In this document: positions 1 through 9,339 of the stretch, in pieces
Layout of the letters: every line of letters begins with the position of its first letter
Position numbering within the stretch: position 1 is the first letter of the stretch
Source: an uncultured Pseudomonadota bacterium
GTDB lineage: Bacteria > Myxococcota_A > UBA796 > GCA-2862545
Reading direction: 5' to 3'
DNA: 64,000 nucleotides
NCBI GenBank assembly: GCA_913061235.1
Contig: CAJXTB010000017.1
Span: forward strand, 1-64,000
Notes under the pieces: model-generated
Seen by the model: the letters and a program-made list of their open reading frames with translations, nothing else
What the model was told of the DNA's origin: nothing
Databases searched by the model: none
Translations under genes and position numbers: made by a program

Positions 1-306
1 ACCGCCACCACAGGCGGCGTCGCCGATGCAGTCGGAGTCGCCGCAGTCGATTGTGCGGTCACCGTCGTTGTCGATTCCGTCATCGCAGATCTCGGGACCA
101 CCGGCACAGGCAGCCGTGCCTGCGCAGTCCGTGTCGTCGCAGTCAATGTCGCCGTCGCCGTCGTTGTCGATTGTGTCGCCACAGCTCGTTTCAATGGGCG
201 TTGCGCTGTCAGCTGTATCCGACGTTCCGGGGTCCGAATCGACAGGGATAGTGCTGGGGCAACCAGTGAAAAGCAGGGCCAAAGAAATGAGAAGAGCGTG
301 GCGCAC
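1..306 (-). CDS. Lipoprotein with MopE-like Asp/Cys repeats, truncated by window edge
   Basis: A GTG start at 306-304 sits 4 nt after GGAGG. The product opens with a lipoprotein signal (VRHALLISLALLFTGC, lipobox FTGC), so it is probably an outer-membrane or surface lipoprotein. After a Ser/Asp/Thr linker come repeats of the type CGDxIDNDGDGDIDCDDTDC and ICDDGIDNDGD, which match the putative metal-binding (MopE-like, calcium-loop) repeats common in Myxococcota. Aspartates at regular spacing and paired Cys suggest Ca2+-bound, disulfide-pinned loops. The frame is still open at base 1, so the C-terminus lies outside the window. Its role is unknown. Confidence 0.8.
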   Translation of the reverse strand, partial: MRHALLISLALLFTGCPSTIPVDSDPGTSDTADSATPIETSCGDTIDNDGDGDIDCDDTDCAGTAACAGGPEICDDGIDNDGDRTIDCGDSDCIGDAACGGG

Positions 307-379
307 AGGACCTCCGAGGGCGCGAGAGTATCCGGCGGTTGTCGGCCCTGCTAGGACTTGCGGCGTGAAGGTCGTGTGT

Positions 380-454
380 GGTCACGCACTGCGGAAGGGT
401 GGAACCCGCATCGTCTCTGGGGAGAAGTAGCGACGATACGGGTTCCGTGTGACC
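380..454. promoter_or_regulatory. Long imperfect stem-loop upstream of the truncated lipoprotein gene
   Basis: Bases 401-415 pair with 432-446 over 15 positions with one mismatch (C409/A438). An outer stem pairs GGTCAC (380-385) with GTGACC (449-454). The loop is 16 nt. It lies about 75-150 nt upstream of the minus-strand GTG start at 306, so it could be a 5' leader structure or a terminator of older transcription. It has no poly-U tail on either strand. Function is inferred only from pairing. Confidence 0.5.
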
Positions 455-504
455 AATCGATCAACTGGTCCGACAGGTTGACCTTAGCCAAGTCGGGGTG
501 AAAC

Positions 505-521
505 TGACAATTGAATTGTCA
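505..521. promoter_or_regulatory. Palindrome in the 307-925 gene-free stretch
   Basis: TGACAAT-TGA-ATTGTCA is a perfect 7-bp inverted repeat with a 3-nt spacer, inside a locally AT-rich patch. This is the shape of a dimeric repressor operator. The rest of 307-925 holds no convincing gene. A short plus-strand frame at 660-929 has no supporting features. Confidence 0.35.
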
Positions 522-925
522 ATTCGGTATCGATTGGGCAACCATTTATCTGCGATGCAAGACAATAATGACTCATGAATGGTTGGATCCACCGCTGACT
601 CAGAACGCCGGAGGGCTGACGATCGTTTTTCACGAATGCGCCCATTAATGGGTGGCTGATTGGCAGGGTCAAGCCAGAGCGGCGACCCGTGTGCTTCGAT
701 TGGGAATTGTTTTGTCGCGGCTCAGTGTGGGCCGCCATGGGTACAATGCCCCGCGGAGACTTCTGCACCGAAGCCATTGTGGTCGGCAGGTGATTCGTGC
801 TCGACAGGTGGCTGGGGTTTCAGCGGATCGGGAGCGTGGGCGGAAGCCAATCTGTCCAAAGCGATGGAGAGGGGCACGGTGCCTACTGTACGCATGACGG
901 GTGGTTCGGATGAAGCGTTGTGGCG

Positions 926-1843
926 CTAGTCCTCTAAGGAACGCTCCAATAGCGTGTAGTTTCGCAAGAGCTCGCCTCCGAAGCGCGACCAAGACTGACT
1001 GGCTGACCCTTCCCACATCAGGGCATATACGGCGGACTTGTAGCCTTTTCGGTGGAACCGCCTGTGGGCCGTGGCATTTAGCCAGGTCCCAAGGCGCTGG
1101 CCTGCGGCGCTAGGACGGATAGCGCTTGTCTTAATAATGGCCCATCGTCGGCTGGAATCGGCCAGATCTGGAACGCCGAAGAGAAAGCCGGCGGGAGTGC
1201 CGCCGGGGTCGGTCGCGAATAGGATGAGGTCTGGGTCGAGTGCGAGTCGATACGGCGCATACAGGGCTTGAAGTGTCTCGCGTGGCAACGGAACAAAGCC
1301 AAAAGCGTCGGCAAATGCTTCATGTGCAATGTCGTGAATGGTGTCTACGGCACGGACAAAAGCCTCTTCGGGAACATGACCATCGTTGTCCTTCGGCAAT
1401 GACTCTATCGACCACCCTTCGCTCTCAAGCCGTGCGGCAATCGGGATGCTCGCCTTGAGGATGGCCTCGTGAGGCATCAGCGTTGAGGTGTACTGCGCGC
1501 AGGGAGCGTAGCCGGCGGCCTGCCACCGGTCGGGAGGCTCTGTGGGCTCGAGCAAGAACGGACCGTGTTCGTGGGGCCCGTTGTTCACTCGGTAGGAGAA
1601 CCATGAACACAGCAACATGGGGCCGCGGGCGACGGTGCAGCCCTTGGCCTTGAGCCACGCTTCGGCTTGTCGGAGAACGGCGGTATCCCCAACCCAATCG
1701 CCGATTGCGCCGACTGTTGGATTGCTGGGATGGATGCCCGCCACGCAGCGGCTGTCTCCGTCGCCGATGGCGTGAATCTCGCCAACGCTCTGGAGAAGGG
1801 CGAGCTGGGCTGCGTTTCCGCCGGCATCTGTGTAGGCACTCAT
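926..1843 (-). CDS. YghO-like GNAT-superfamily N-acyltransferase (candidate ceramide synthase)
   Basis: 305 aa. The N-terminal part carries GDWVGD...AWLKAKGCTVARGPM, and the C-terminal part has a GNAT-like core (LILFATDPGGTPAGFLFGVPD, then IKTSAIRPSAAGQRLGTWL). This matches the YghO-type acyl-CoA N-acyltransferase family, which includes the bacterial ceramide synthase described from Caulobacter. The ATG overlaps the stop of the upstream lipoprotein gene by 4 nt (ATGA), so translation is probably coupled. It lies in the same strand run as the acyl-AMP ligase/ACP/alpha-oxoamine synthase fusion, which makes N-acylation of a sphingoid base a reasonable role. The family assignment is moderately firm; the substrate is inferred. 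Confidence 0.7.
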   Translation of the reverse strand: MSAYTDAGGNAAQLALLQSVGEIHAIGDGDSRCVAGIHPSNPTVGAIGDWVGDTAVLRQAEAWLKAKGCTVARGPMLLCSWFSYRVNNGPHEHGPFLLEPTEPPDRWQAAGYAPCAQYTSTLMPHEAILKASIPIAARLESEGWSIESLPKDNDGHVPEEAFVRAVDTIHDIAHEAFADAFGFVPLPRETLQALYAPYRLALDPDLILFATDPGGTPAGFLFGVPDLADSSRRWAIIKTSAIRPSAAGQRLGTWLNATAHRRFHRKGYKSAVYALMWEGSASQSWSRFGGELLRNYTLLERSLED

Positions 1844-2868
1844 GGCATCACCGTCAGGACAAAGCGGGCGCGTTCGCCCTCGGTTGGAAAGGTCATCGCG
1901 GAGAGGGTTCGTGCGACGCAGCGCTCGCGGAAGTCCCGCCTTTGACCTGTGATGTCGCCAACAAACACCTTCAGGCCCAGGGGCTTGCCGTCTGGGCCAA
2001 TGTCGACTTGGGCCAGTGCGGCAGCTTGGGCGTTGTTCTGTGGTGGACGGGTGCGCGTGCGGGTGATGCGTAGGCAGGCGTCAATCTCGTCGTCCACAGG
2101 CGCGAAAGCGGCGGTGAGACTTGCAGTGTCAACAGCGCCCGGCTCAAATTGGAAGCGCTCTGATGAGTTGGACTGTGCCATTGCCGCTTCGAGTCGTCCG
2201 AGCGGCGGGCCGCAGACTGCTGAGTCACCGAGCACAATGGGGAGCACCGCGCCGGTTCCCCGTGTGGTGACCTGAAGGCCACCTGCTGGGGGCGACGTCC
2301 CTTCGTCAAGCGTCTCAACGTCTGCCCGTGTGCACGCAATGCCCTGACCCCGTGCCGCATCCACCACGCTGAGGGCGGCGCTCGTTGGGCGGTCGTTGCC
2401 TGAGAGAACCCGCATGCCGGTGGCATCGAGCAGGGTTCCGAGCATTCGGGCTTCTTGGCCGGTAATGAGCGCATCTGTGGTGTTCTTGCGCATGGCGTAG
2501 TCTTGGTCGAGCCACGTCACATCCACCTGCGAGCCGAGGGTCTGTGTCATGGCAGGCTCGGGTGTGGCGTCTGCCACAAGCATGTCCACCCGACCGGTGT
2601 GAGCTGCGAACACGGACAGGTAGGAGGCAGTGACTTCCCAGCGAACCGAGGGGTCGACCGCAAAGACTGGCACGCTGTCGGGCGGGTGCACAGCAAGCGA
2701 TGTTGCTAGGTCCGTGACCGTGACCGTCTCTCCCTTCCACGTCTGGAGGGTGGGGGTGAGCACGAGCAGTGCGGCCCCGGTCAGGTCGCGTGACTCGGCA
2801 TGAGTGGCCACAGGTACGGTGACGAGCGGAGCGGTCGAACAGGCAGCAAGCCAGGCAATCAGAATCAT
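1840..2868 (-). CDS. Lipoprotein with TonB/AgmX-like C-terminal domain
   Basis: 342 aa. The start MILIAWLAAC gives a very short signal peptide ending in a lipobox-like AAC. In-frame upstream codons add HRLAFG, which would make a better n-region, so the true start is uncertain. The middle (LHPPDSVPVFAVDP, then GRVDMLVADATPEP) recalls ExbD/TolR periplasmic repeats. The last ~80 residues (ACLRITRTR...AQVDIGPDGKPLGLKV, CVARTL..MTFPTEG) resemble the AgmX/TonB-like C-terminal module common in Myxococcota lipoproteins. It lies between the lipid synthase fusion and the YghO-like gene and is translationally coupled to the latter. Function is unknown. Confidence 0.7.
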   Translation of the reverse strand: MILIAWLAACSTAPLVTVPVATHAESRDLTGAALLVLTPTLQTWKGETVTVTDLATSLAVHPPDSVPVFAVDPSVRWEVTASYLSVFAAHTGRVDMLVADATPEPAMTQTLGSQVDVTWLDQDYAMRKNTTDALITGQEARMLGTLLDATGMRVLSGNDRPTSAALSVVDAARGQGIACTRADVETLDEGTSPPAGGLQVTTRGTGAVLPIVLGDSAVCGPPLGRLEAAMAQSNSSERFQFEPGAVDTASLTAAFAPVDDEIDACLRITRTRTRPPQNNAQAAALAQVDIGPDGKPLGLKVFVGDITGQRRDFRERCVARTLSAMTFPTEGERARFVLTVMP

Positions 2869-2929
2869 GCCGAAGGCTAACCGATGCAGGCCTCATGAGG
2901 ACGCATCTCCCAGTGGTCAGACGCTGTAT

Positions 2930-5900
2930 TTAGAGGATCATTCCTGCTTCTTGGCACGCTTCACGAATCGCGTTCACAACACCGCGTAGGTCGGCGTCGG
3001 ACTGCTTGTTGGTGATGGTCAGGCGCAGGCCGGCCCGCCCAGGAGCGACGGCGGGGAACGCGGCGAGGTTCAAGAACCAGCCTTGTTCCACGACCTTTTC
3101 GGCGACTTCCATGGCCGCGGCATCGCTGCCAATGTGGATGAACTGCACGGGTGAGCGCATGTCCGATGGACTGGTCAGCCCTACGGCGTCCAGTGTCTGA
3201 CGGAACAGCGCGATGCGGTGCGTGAGAGCGTCTTGCAGGGCGTAGATCTCATCCGACAGGTGGATGTCGGCACAGGCAACTCCGGCACCGAGGGTCGGGG
3301 GAGACAAGGGCCCAGAGAAAATCATGGTCGGACCGCACGTACGCAGCATGCGTCGCCACTCTTCATGCGGGAAAATGAGCGCACCACCGGTGCCCATGGC
3401 AAAGCCCTTGGACAGGGACACTGCAACGACCATCTTGTTGTGTAGGGTCTCCTGCGCGCCGAGAACAAGCCCACGACCGTGCTTTCCGTGGATCGACATG
3501 CCGTGTGCGTCGTCTGCATAGCAGAACAGGTTCGGGTACTCATCGAGCAGTGCGAGCACCTCATCGATTGGGCAGACATCACCGAACATGGAGTAGATGC
3601 CATCCATCGCGTACCACACGCGCCGGTCTGGGGCTGTGGCGTCGAGAAGTGACCGCAGAGCATCCATATCGTTGTGTGGAACGGTCTTGACTTCAGTGCC
3701 GTGCTGTAGGGTTGTACTGGCGGCCAGCTGGACCGAGTTGTGCACGCTCGCATCCAAGACAATGAGCTCACCCGCGTTGATGAATGTCTGCATGAACGAG
3801 AAGGTGCCGAGCGTGGTGGTCGGTGTGGAGACCGCGGGAGCGCCGAAGATGTGTGCCAGCTTGGTCTCAAACTCGTCGTACAGGGGATTAGACGCATAAG
3901 CCCTGGACATTGCGAAGCCCGCGCCGATCTGGGTCGTGGCGGCAATGGCACCCAGCTTCAGACGCGAGTCAACCTCAAGACCCAGATAGCTACACGAGGC
4001 GAAGTTGATGAAGGACTGGCCTCTGCACAGGAAGGAGCGACCGTCTAGGACCTGCCCAGCATCGACGTCGTTGTGGCAGAGCCCTGCCGCCTTGGCGAGC
4101 TGAACACCACTATCAATGACCTGTACACGCTTGGTCTGGAACACGGCACGAGGGTCTGACACTGGCTGCGCATGTTTGGCCTGTTCAGGCCGCAGACGGC
4201 TGCGCATTTTCCCGTATTGGAGCTTGCCGTTGTAGGTCCGCGGGATGGTTCCGCTGTCGACTACATGGACCTTGAACGGTCTCACGCCGAGCTGGTCTTG
4301 GACCTGTGTGCGCACGGCCCGTGCAATGCGCATGCGCTCGTCTTCAGGCTCGTTCTTGCGGCGTGTCTCTACAAACAGATGCACTTGCTCGCCAAGGTCG
4401 TCCCCGTCATCGAGGCCTAGGGCCATGGCTAGGATGACCTCGCCCACGCAATCGGCTGCTTCTTCAATCTCGCGTGGGGACAGCGTTCGCCCCGCCACAA
4501 TGATGACGTTCTTGGTCCGGTCGACAATGAACAGCTGACCAGCGTCGTCCAAGTACCCCAGGTCCCCCGTGCGAACGGCTCCGTCTGCTGTAAATAGGCT
4601 GCGCGTTGCTTCGGGATTCCGGTAGTAGCCGACTGTCTGTGACGGGCTCTTTAGGCAGACCTCGCCCACTCGGTTGGCACCCAGGATGGCCCCGCTTGCG
4701 TCGCGGATGGTCATGTCGATCTCTGCCATTGGCGAGCCCACGCAGACAACACCATTGGAGTCGACTTCGATGCCACCCTTGTTGAAGTCGTAGAAGCTCA
4801 CGCCTACGGTCAACTCAGCCAAGCCGTAGCCAGGGCGAAGAATGCCTGGAATACGGAATGCGGACTCAAACGCTTTGACCGTGGTCGCGCGAATTGGCTC
4901 AGCGGCAATCAACGCCATGCGCAAGCTGCGAAGGTTGTAGTTGCTGGGGTCACCGCAGGTGCGAAGGACGAATCGGTAGGCGAAGTCGGGGGCTGCTGTG
5001 ACCGTACCGCGTTCCGTTTGGATGGTTCGCAGCCAGGTGTCTGCGCTTAGGGCGACGGGCAGCAAGACCAGGCGGGCGCCAAGGTACAGCGGACACAGGG
5101 TCATGGTGATGAGGCCCATGTCGTGATAAACGGGGAGCCAACTCACAAAGACGTCGCTCGGATGCATGTGGCAGGTGGGGATGGTCTGCCGGACATTTGC
5201 CAAGAGGGCCGCGTGGGTCAGCATCACTCCCTTTGAGTCACCGGTGGTTCCAGAGGTGTACTGAAGCATTGCGATGTCAGTGGGGGCTGGAACAGGCAGC
5301 GACGCTGTGTCTGCGGCGGTGGTGGCCAACAGGGCAGGCACGTCTAAGAAGAGCACGTCCGTCTCTGCCAACTGCTCCATCAGCTTCTTGCGCATAGGCT
5401 TGGCAATCGGCTTGAGTGTGATGACGACCTTGGCGGAGCAGTGCTTGACGATTCGGGCGATGCGGTGTGGCTGAGGCACGTGGTAGACGGGAACCGATGT
5501 GGCTCTCAGGCGCTGGATACCGTAGAAACAGGCGAAGAAACCTGCACTGTTGGGCATGACCAGGACCACATGGTCCCCGTGAGCAACGCCGTGCGCTTGC
5601 AGGCCCGCGGCTACGCGCCGGGTGTCTTCTTCGAGTGCGGCGTAGGTCAGGCCTTCGCCTTGGAAGGACAGCGCCTCACCCTCGGGGTTGTGATGGGCTT
5701 GCAGCATGACCATGTCTGTCAGGGTGTTGGCGGTAGCGAGCGGGTCACATGGGTAGAACTTATCGATCGCCCGAATGTGGGCGTCGGCTGAGCCGCGGAT
5801 TGGCGGAACGTCGGTCCATGCTCTGGGCAAGATGGACGACAAGCGACGGGTGCTCAACGTGCCGATGAGCGCGTTGTACAGGCCTTCAACGGTGTGGGCC

Positions 5901-6079
5901 TGGCTCATGTCCACGCCTGCAATGCTCTGCCCAACGTCTTTCTCTACTCGACGGATGACCTGTAGGACATCCATGGACTGCATGCCGAGGGTACCGGCGA
6001 GGTCGGAGCTGGGTTCAATGCTGGATAGAGGAACAAGCGACTCTTCGGACAGAATCTTCAAAAAATCGTCGATCTTCAC
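2930..6079 (-). CDS. ACP - fatty-acyl-AMP ligase - alpha-oxoamine synthase fusion (serine palmitoyltransferase-like)
   Basis: About 1049 aa from a GTG at 6079 preceded by GAGG at 5-nt spacing; an ATG at 6181 adds 34 unconserved residues without a ribosome site. Domain 1 (1-80) is an acyl carrier protein with Ser35 in LGMQSMDVL. Domain 2 (~105-620) is an acyl-AMP ligase with P-loop YTSGTTGDSKG at 274-284 and SWLPVYHDMGL, typical of FAAL enzymes. Domain 3 (~650-1049) is a PLP-dependent alpha-oxoamine synthase with DDAHGMS and the PLP lysine in SLSKGFAMGTGG (about Lys891). A single chain could activate a fatty acid, load it on its ACP and condense it with an amino acid, as serine palmitoyltransferase does. 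CqsA- or BioF-type products are alternatives. Confidence 0.88.
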   Translation of the reverse strand: MKIDDFLKILSEESLVPLSSIEPSSDLAGTLGMQSMDVLQVIRRVEKDVGQSIAGVDMSQAHTVEGLYNALIGTLSTRRLSSILPRAWTDVPPIRGSADAHIRAIDKFYPCDPLATANTLTDMVMLQAHHNPEGEALSFQGEGLTYAALEEDTRRVAAGLQAHGVAHGDHVVLVMPNSAGFFACFYGIQRLRATSVPVYHVPQPHRIARIVKHCSAKVVITLKPIAKPMRKKLMEQLAETDVLFLDVPALLATTAADTASLPVPAPTDIAMLQYTSGTTGDSKGVMLTHAALLANVRQTIPTCHMHPSDVFVSWLPVYHDMGLITMTLCPLYLGARLVLLPVALSADTWLRTIQTERGTVTAAPDFAYRFVLRTCGDPSNYNLRSLRMALIAAEPIRATTVKAFESAFRIPGILRPGYGLAELTVGVSFYDFNKGGIEVDSNGVVCVGSPMAEIDMTIRDASGAILGANRVGEVCLKSPSQTVGYYRNPEATRSLFTADGAVRTGDLGYLDDAGQLFIVDRTKNVIIVAGRTLSPREIEEAADCVGEVILAMALGLDDGDDLGEQVHLFVETRRKNEPEDERMRIARAVRTQVQDQLGVRPFKVHVVDSGTIPRTYNGKLQYGKMRSRLRPEQAKHAQPVSDPRAVFQTKRVQVIDSGVQLAKAAGLCHNDVDAGQVLDGRSFLCRGQSFINFASCSYLGLEVDSRLKLGAIAATTQIGAGFAMSRAYASNPLYDEFETKLAHIFGAPAVSTPTTTLGTFSFMQTFINAGELIVLDASVHNSVQLAASTTLQHGTEVKTVPHNDMDALRSLLDATAPDRRVWYAMDGIYSMFGDVCPIDEVLALLDEYPNLFCYADDAHGMSIHGKHGRGLVLGAQETLHNKMVVAVSLSKGFAMGTGGALIFPHEEWRRMLRTCGPTMIFSGPLSPPTLGAGVACADIHLSDEIYALQDALTHRIALFRQTLDAVGLTSPSDMRSPVQFIHIGSDAAAMEVAEKVVEQGWFLNLAAFPAVAPGRAGLRLTITNKQSDADLRGVVNAIREACQEAGMIL

Positions 6080-6303
6080 AGCAACCTCAGGCTCCCCGTC
6101 AGCGCCGTGTCGAGGCTGCCTAGGGGGAATGAATGACTGGCGTTCTCTTTCGCATTGGAACGGGGAAAGGCTTGGATTCATCTCATGAAGTCACGGACAG
6201 GAAACTCCATGTGTTTACCCTAGCATGCCGGATTGGTAATCACGATAGGGATTTCACTTGGGGACATGCTGGTGGCGCAGAACGAACCGCTCGTGGCCTC
6301 GAA

Positions 6304-7536
6304 TCAGCCGGTAGCGGCTACGGTGATCCCCCAGACAACGATGGCTATGCCCAGGCTAATGGCCAGTCTACGCCCGATGGCTGTGGCGTTTCGGAACAGG
6401 AATAGTGCGCTATATGCGACGGTCGCACCTGCCAGTGGGGCGAAGAAGTGTGCCTCAGGTTGGATGGCCTTCGCAATTACGAGCGGTACGAGGGCACCGG
6501 CGATGCCAAGCAGGGTTCGTGGCCACTTGCGAACCGTGGCAATGAGCAGTCCTCCCATTGCACCGCTGGCGGCAACGGTTGTCAGGTACATGATGTACAA
6601 GTCTTGGCGGTCGGTGTGGGCGTAGGCGAGGACAACCAGCACAGTACTGGCGGTGGTTGGGAAGACGCGCTCGAGTGTTGTTGCATCGGGGGTACGAGCG
6701 ATGAGAAACCCGCCATACACAGCGAGTATGGGGAGGAACCATGCCCAACCACCGAGTGCGTAGGTCAGGGTGGCGACGACAAAGACCATGACCCCACCGG
6801 CAACGTCTAGTCGAGCGCGCGTCCACGTCAGCAGCAACAGAAGGACGCCGAAGACCATGCCTAGGGTCCAGTCTCCGAGTGCTTCGAGCCCCAGTCGTTC
6901 GGTGTGTTCGAGGGCCAGCCATGCCGCGTACGGAATGCCTACATTGTCGCTTCCGCGCACACTGACCGACTCGATAGCTGTCGTCAGAGCGGCAACCACT
7001 AGGGCAACCAATAGGGTGGCTGGCCACACCGGCTGACCAGCGACGGCGCTTGCGATCAGAACGATGGAAAAGGCGAGACCGAAGAAGGCCATGGAGCCCT
7101 CCACGCTCCGAGTGCCGTCCATCACCGTGTAGGTCGTTTCACCTGCTCGTTGGCCTACAATTGCCGCACCGGTGTCCGCGATTGCCATGATAGCGAGCGG
7201 CACGCAGAACAACAGCGGGTCTCCATGGGAAAGCAACCAGACACCTAGGACCGCAAGCGGGTAATAGTAGGCCCCGCTCGTGCGACGTTCAACGTTGTGA
7301 ATCGAGCTTAGGAGTCCCGTGATGCGACCCCCCAACAAGATGCCGCCAAAGGACATCGCCAAGATGGCAACGGTGAGCGTGTGCTCGAGCAGCCACGGGA
7401 AGGCGAAGACAATGAGCCCAGCACCCACGTGCGTGCCCTTGCGCGTGTACTCGACTGGCAGTGACCACGTCCGGAACACCACCTCCGCCACCACGAACAA
7501 TGTGGTGATGTACACCGCGACCACAATGGCGCCCAT
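6304..7536 (-). CDS. Dolichol/phytol-kinase-like CTP-dependent lipid kinase, polytopic membrane protein
   Basis: About 410 aa from ATG 7536 (MGAIVVAVYITTLF). An open frame continues upstream but is antisense to the next gene and low in hydrophobicity. The N-terminal VEYTRKGTHVGAGL matches the E/RKxxH signature of the dolichol kinase/phytol kinase/DGK1 group, and more than ten hydrophobic helices follow. A characteristic region contains ADTGAAIVGQRAGETTYTVMDGTRSVEGS, as in CTP-using polyprenol kinases. It lies 224 nt upstream of the lipid synthase fusion on the same strand, so it may phosphorylate a lipid alcohol or long-chain base from that pathway. The substrate is inferred. Confidence 0.75.
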   Translation of the reverse strand: MGAIVVAVYITTLFVVAEVVFRTWSLPVEYTRKGTHVGAGLIVFAFPWLLEHTLTVAILAMSFGGILLGGRITGLLSSIHNVERRTSGAYYYPLAVLGVWLLSHGDPLLFCVPLAIMAIADTGAAIVGQRAGETTYTVMDGTRSVEGSMAFFGLAFSIVLIASAVAGQPVWPATLLVALVVAALTTAIESVSVRGSDNVGIPYAAWLALEHTERLGLEALGDWTLGMVFGVLLLLLTWTRARLDVAGGVMVFVVATLTYALGGWAWFLPILAVYGGFLIARTPDATTLERVFPTTASTVLVVLAYAHTDRQDLYIMYLTTVAASGAMGGLLIATVRKWPRTLLGIAGALVPLVIAKAIQPEAHFFAPLAGATVAYSALFLFRNATAIGRRLAISLGIAIVVWGITVAATG

Positions 7537-7555
7537 GGCGTCGGCTTGCAGTTGG

Positions 7556-9334
7556 GTGAGGGCGGTAGCGAGCAGGGTCAAGCGAGCTCCGCTCGGTGGG
7601 GTTGGTGTCTTGCTGTTGGTGAGTGTCGCCGCCTGTACGCCGCAGAACAACCCAGATCCCGAAACTCCGGTCACTGAGGTCCCTCCATCACCGGTACTGC
7701 CCGTGTTGGTCATCACGGAACCGGCGCGTGCTGGGTGGTCCACGGGGCCGGTGACTGTTCGCGGTTCGACTGTTGCTGGAACCGGTGCTCTCGATTCGCT
7801 GATGGTGCACGATGTGTCGTTGTCGCTGGATGCGACCGGCGGTTTTGAGTCGATCATCGACCCACCGCCCGGGATTGTGTTGGTGTCGAGTCGCCTCAAC
7901 GACGCCCTCGGAGAGCGGGCCGTTGACGCTCGCGCGGTTCATGTCGGCCCCGTTCGTCCACCCGGAGACGCCATTGAGGGAGCCGTCTACCTAGAGCTTG
8001 GACGCGAGCTGTTAGATGACAACGACCCCGAGCCTGACGACGTCGCTGCGGTGCTTCAGCGGTTGATGACCGACTCTGCCTTCTCGGACAGTCTGGTTGG
8101 CCTGACGTTTGGCACGAGCCTGCCCATCACTCTGACCGGGCTCAATGTTGCGGCCGCCGATGTCGACATTGAGCCGGATGATGGCGAACTCGCTGTGTAC
8201 ATTGAGCTGTCGGACCTGCGTATGGACTTCACCGCAGTGGCCGGTGGAACACCGATTGTTGGCAATACCACCACGGAAGAAGCCGAGATTGCGGTGGTCT
8301 TCGGTATTGAGGCGGGTGCACAGGGGCTTGTTGTCGATCTGTCGACTGTCTCGGTCAACTTGCGTGGATTTGAGTGGGAGACGGATGTCCTGCCGACAAG
8401 CGTAGAGGGCATCTTTGCGGGTACCGTTCGCGCTGCACAAGAGCAGGCGTTCCTCACCGCACTTCAGACCCAAGTTCCAGAGGTCATCCGCACCTTGTTG
8501 GAAGGGTTCGCGTTTGAGTTCGCTGTTGGGGAGTCGCTGTCGCTTCAGATTGACCTGGACATTGGAGACCTGCAGGTCACGCCCAATAGCTTGGTCCTAC
8601 GGTTGGATGCGTCGGTTGAGACCCCATCCGGCATGCCCCTGCCTCCAGGTGCCGGCTCCCTTCAGACATCCGGAGCGCCGCCACCCTTTCCGTCAGGTGA
8701 TTGGCGACCCGTTCACCTGGCGATTGATGACGACTTCCTCAACCAACTGCTGTTCGCCACCTGGCACTCGGGAGTCATGTCCGACCTGACGCTGAGTGGA
8801 ACGGAACTCATCTTGTTGACTGGCGAAGACTTGCCGCCGCCGCTGGGTCCAGTCGAGCAGATCACGGTTAACTTGCAGCTTCCACCGGTGCTGTCCCCGT
8901 CGCTGAACCTGGATGGCGAGGGGCAGTTCTCCGCGGACCTGACGATTGGCGGATTGGTCTTGGACATTGAACGTCAGGACGGCGAGCGCGTTGAGACCAG
9001 CTTGGGCGTGCGTGCGGGTGTGGAGCTTGGCGTGGCGGGGGCGGGCATTGACCTGGCCCTCGACAACCGCCCGACTGCGATGGTCGTGCAGGCTGGAATG
9101 ATGACCTACCCAGAGGCGCTGGACCCTGGCGACCTAGCGAGCTTGTTCCGCTTGTCGGCACCGGGTCTGGTCGGTGGGGCGCTCGACTTCTTGCCAGCGC
9201 TGCCTACGCCTTCGGTGGACCTCGGGGCGTTGTCGACGGCGTCGTCTCTTCAAGGGGTGACCTGGACGATGACCGAGGCTGAGGTCGAGATGCAGCCGAG
9301 TGGCTGGCTGGTGCTGAGCGGCCGGATGGAGTGA
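7556..9334 (+). CDS. Large predicted lipoprotein of unknown function
   Basis: About 592 aa. The GTG at 7556 gives VRAVASRVKRAPLGGVGVLLLVSVAAC, a classical lipoprotein signal with basic n-region and lipobox VAAC. The mature part is acidic, rich in beta-strand-like LDLSTVSVNL / LQIDLDIGDLQV stretches, and resembles repeated lipid-binding-like modules, but no family was recognised. The start lies only 19 bp from the divergent lipid-kinase ATG. A terminator-like hairpin (9419-9436) follows. No catalytic motifs are visible. It is likely an outer-membrane or periplasmic structural protein. Confidence 0.78.
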   Translation: MRAVASRVKRAPLGGVGVLLLVSVAACTPQNNPDPETPVTEVPPSPVLPVLVITEPARAGWSTGPVTVRGSTVAGTGALDSLMVHDVSLSLDATGGFESIIDPPPGIVLVSSRLNDALGERAVDARAVHVGPVRPPGDAIEGAVYLELGRELLDDNDPEPDDVAAVLQRLMTDSAFSDSLVGLTFGTSLPITLTGLNVAAADVDIEPDDGELAVYIELSDLRMDFTAVAGGTPIVGNTTTEEAEIAVVFGIEAGAQGLVVDLSTVSVNLRGFEWETDVLPTSVEGIFAGTVRAAQEQAFLTALQTQVPEVIRTLLEGFAFEFAVGESLSLQIDLDIGDLQVTPNSLVLRLDASVETPSGMPLPPGAGSLQTSGAPPPFPSGDWRPVHLAIDDDFLNQLLFATWHSGVMSDLTLSGTELILLTGEDLPPPLGPVEQITVNLQLPPVLSPSLNLDGEGQFSADLTIGGLVLDIERQDGERVETSLGVRAGVELGVAGAGIDLALDNRPTAMVVQAGMMTYPEALDPGDLASLFRLSAPGLVGGALDFLPALPTPSVDLGALSTASSLQGVTWTMTEAEVEMQPSGWLVLSGRME

Positions 9335-9339
9335 GCTGT

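Noticed and set aside
660-929. 89-codon Cys-containing plus-strand frame in the left gap
   Set aside because: No ribosome site, signal peptide or family resemblance; overlaps the end of the GNAT gene.
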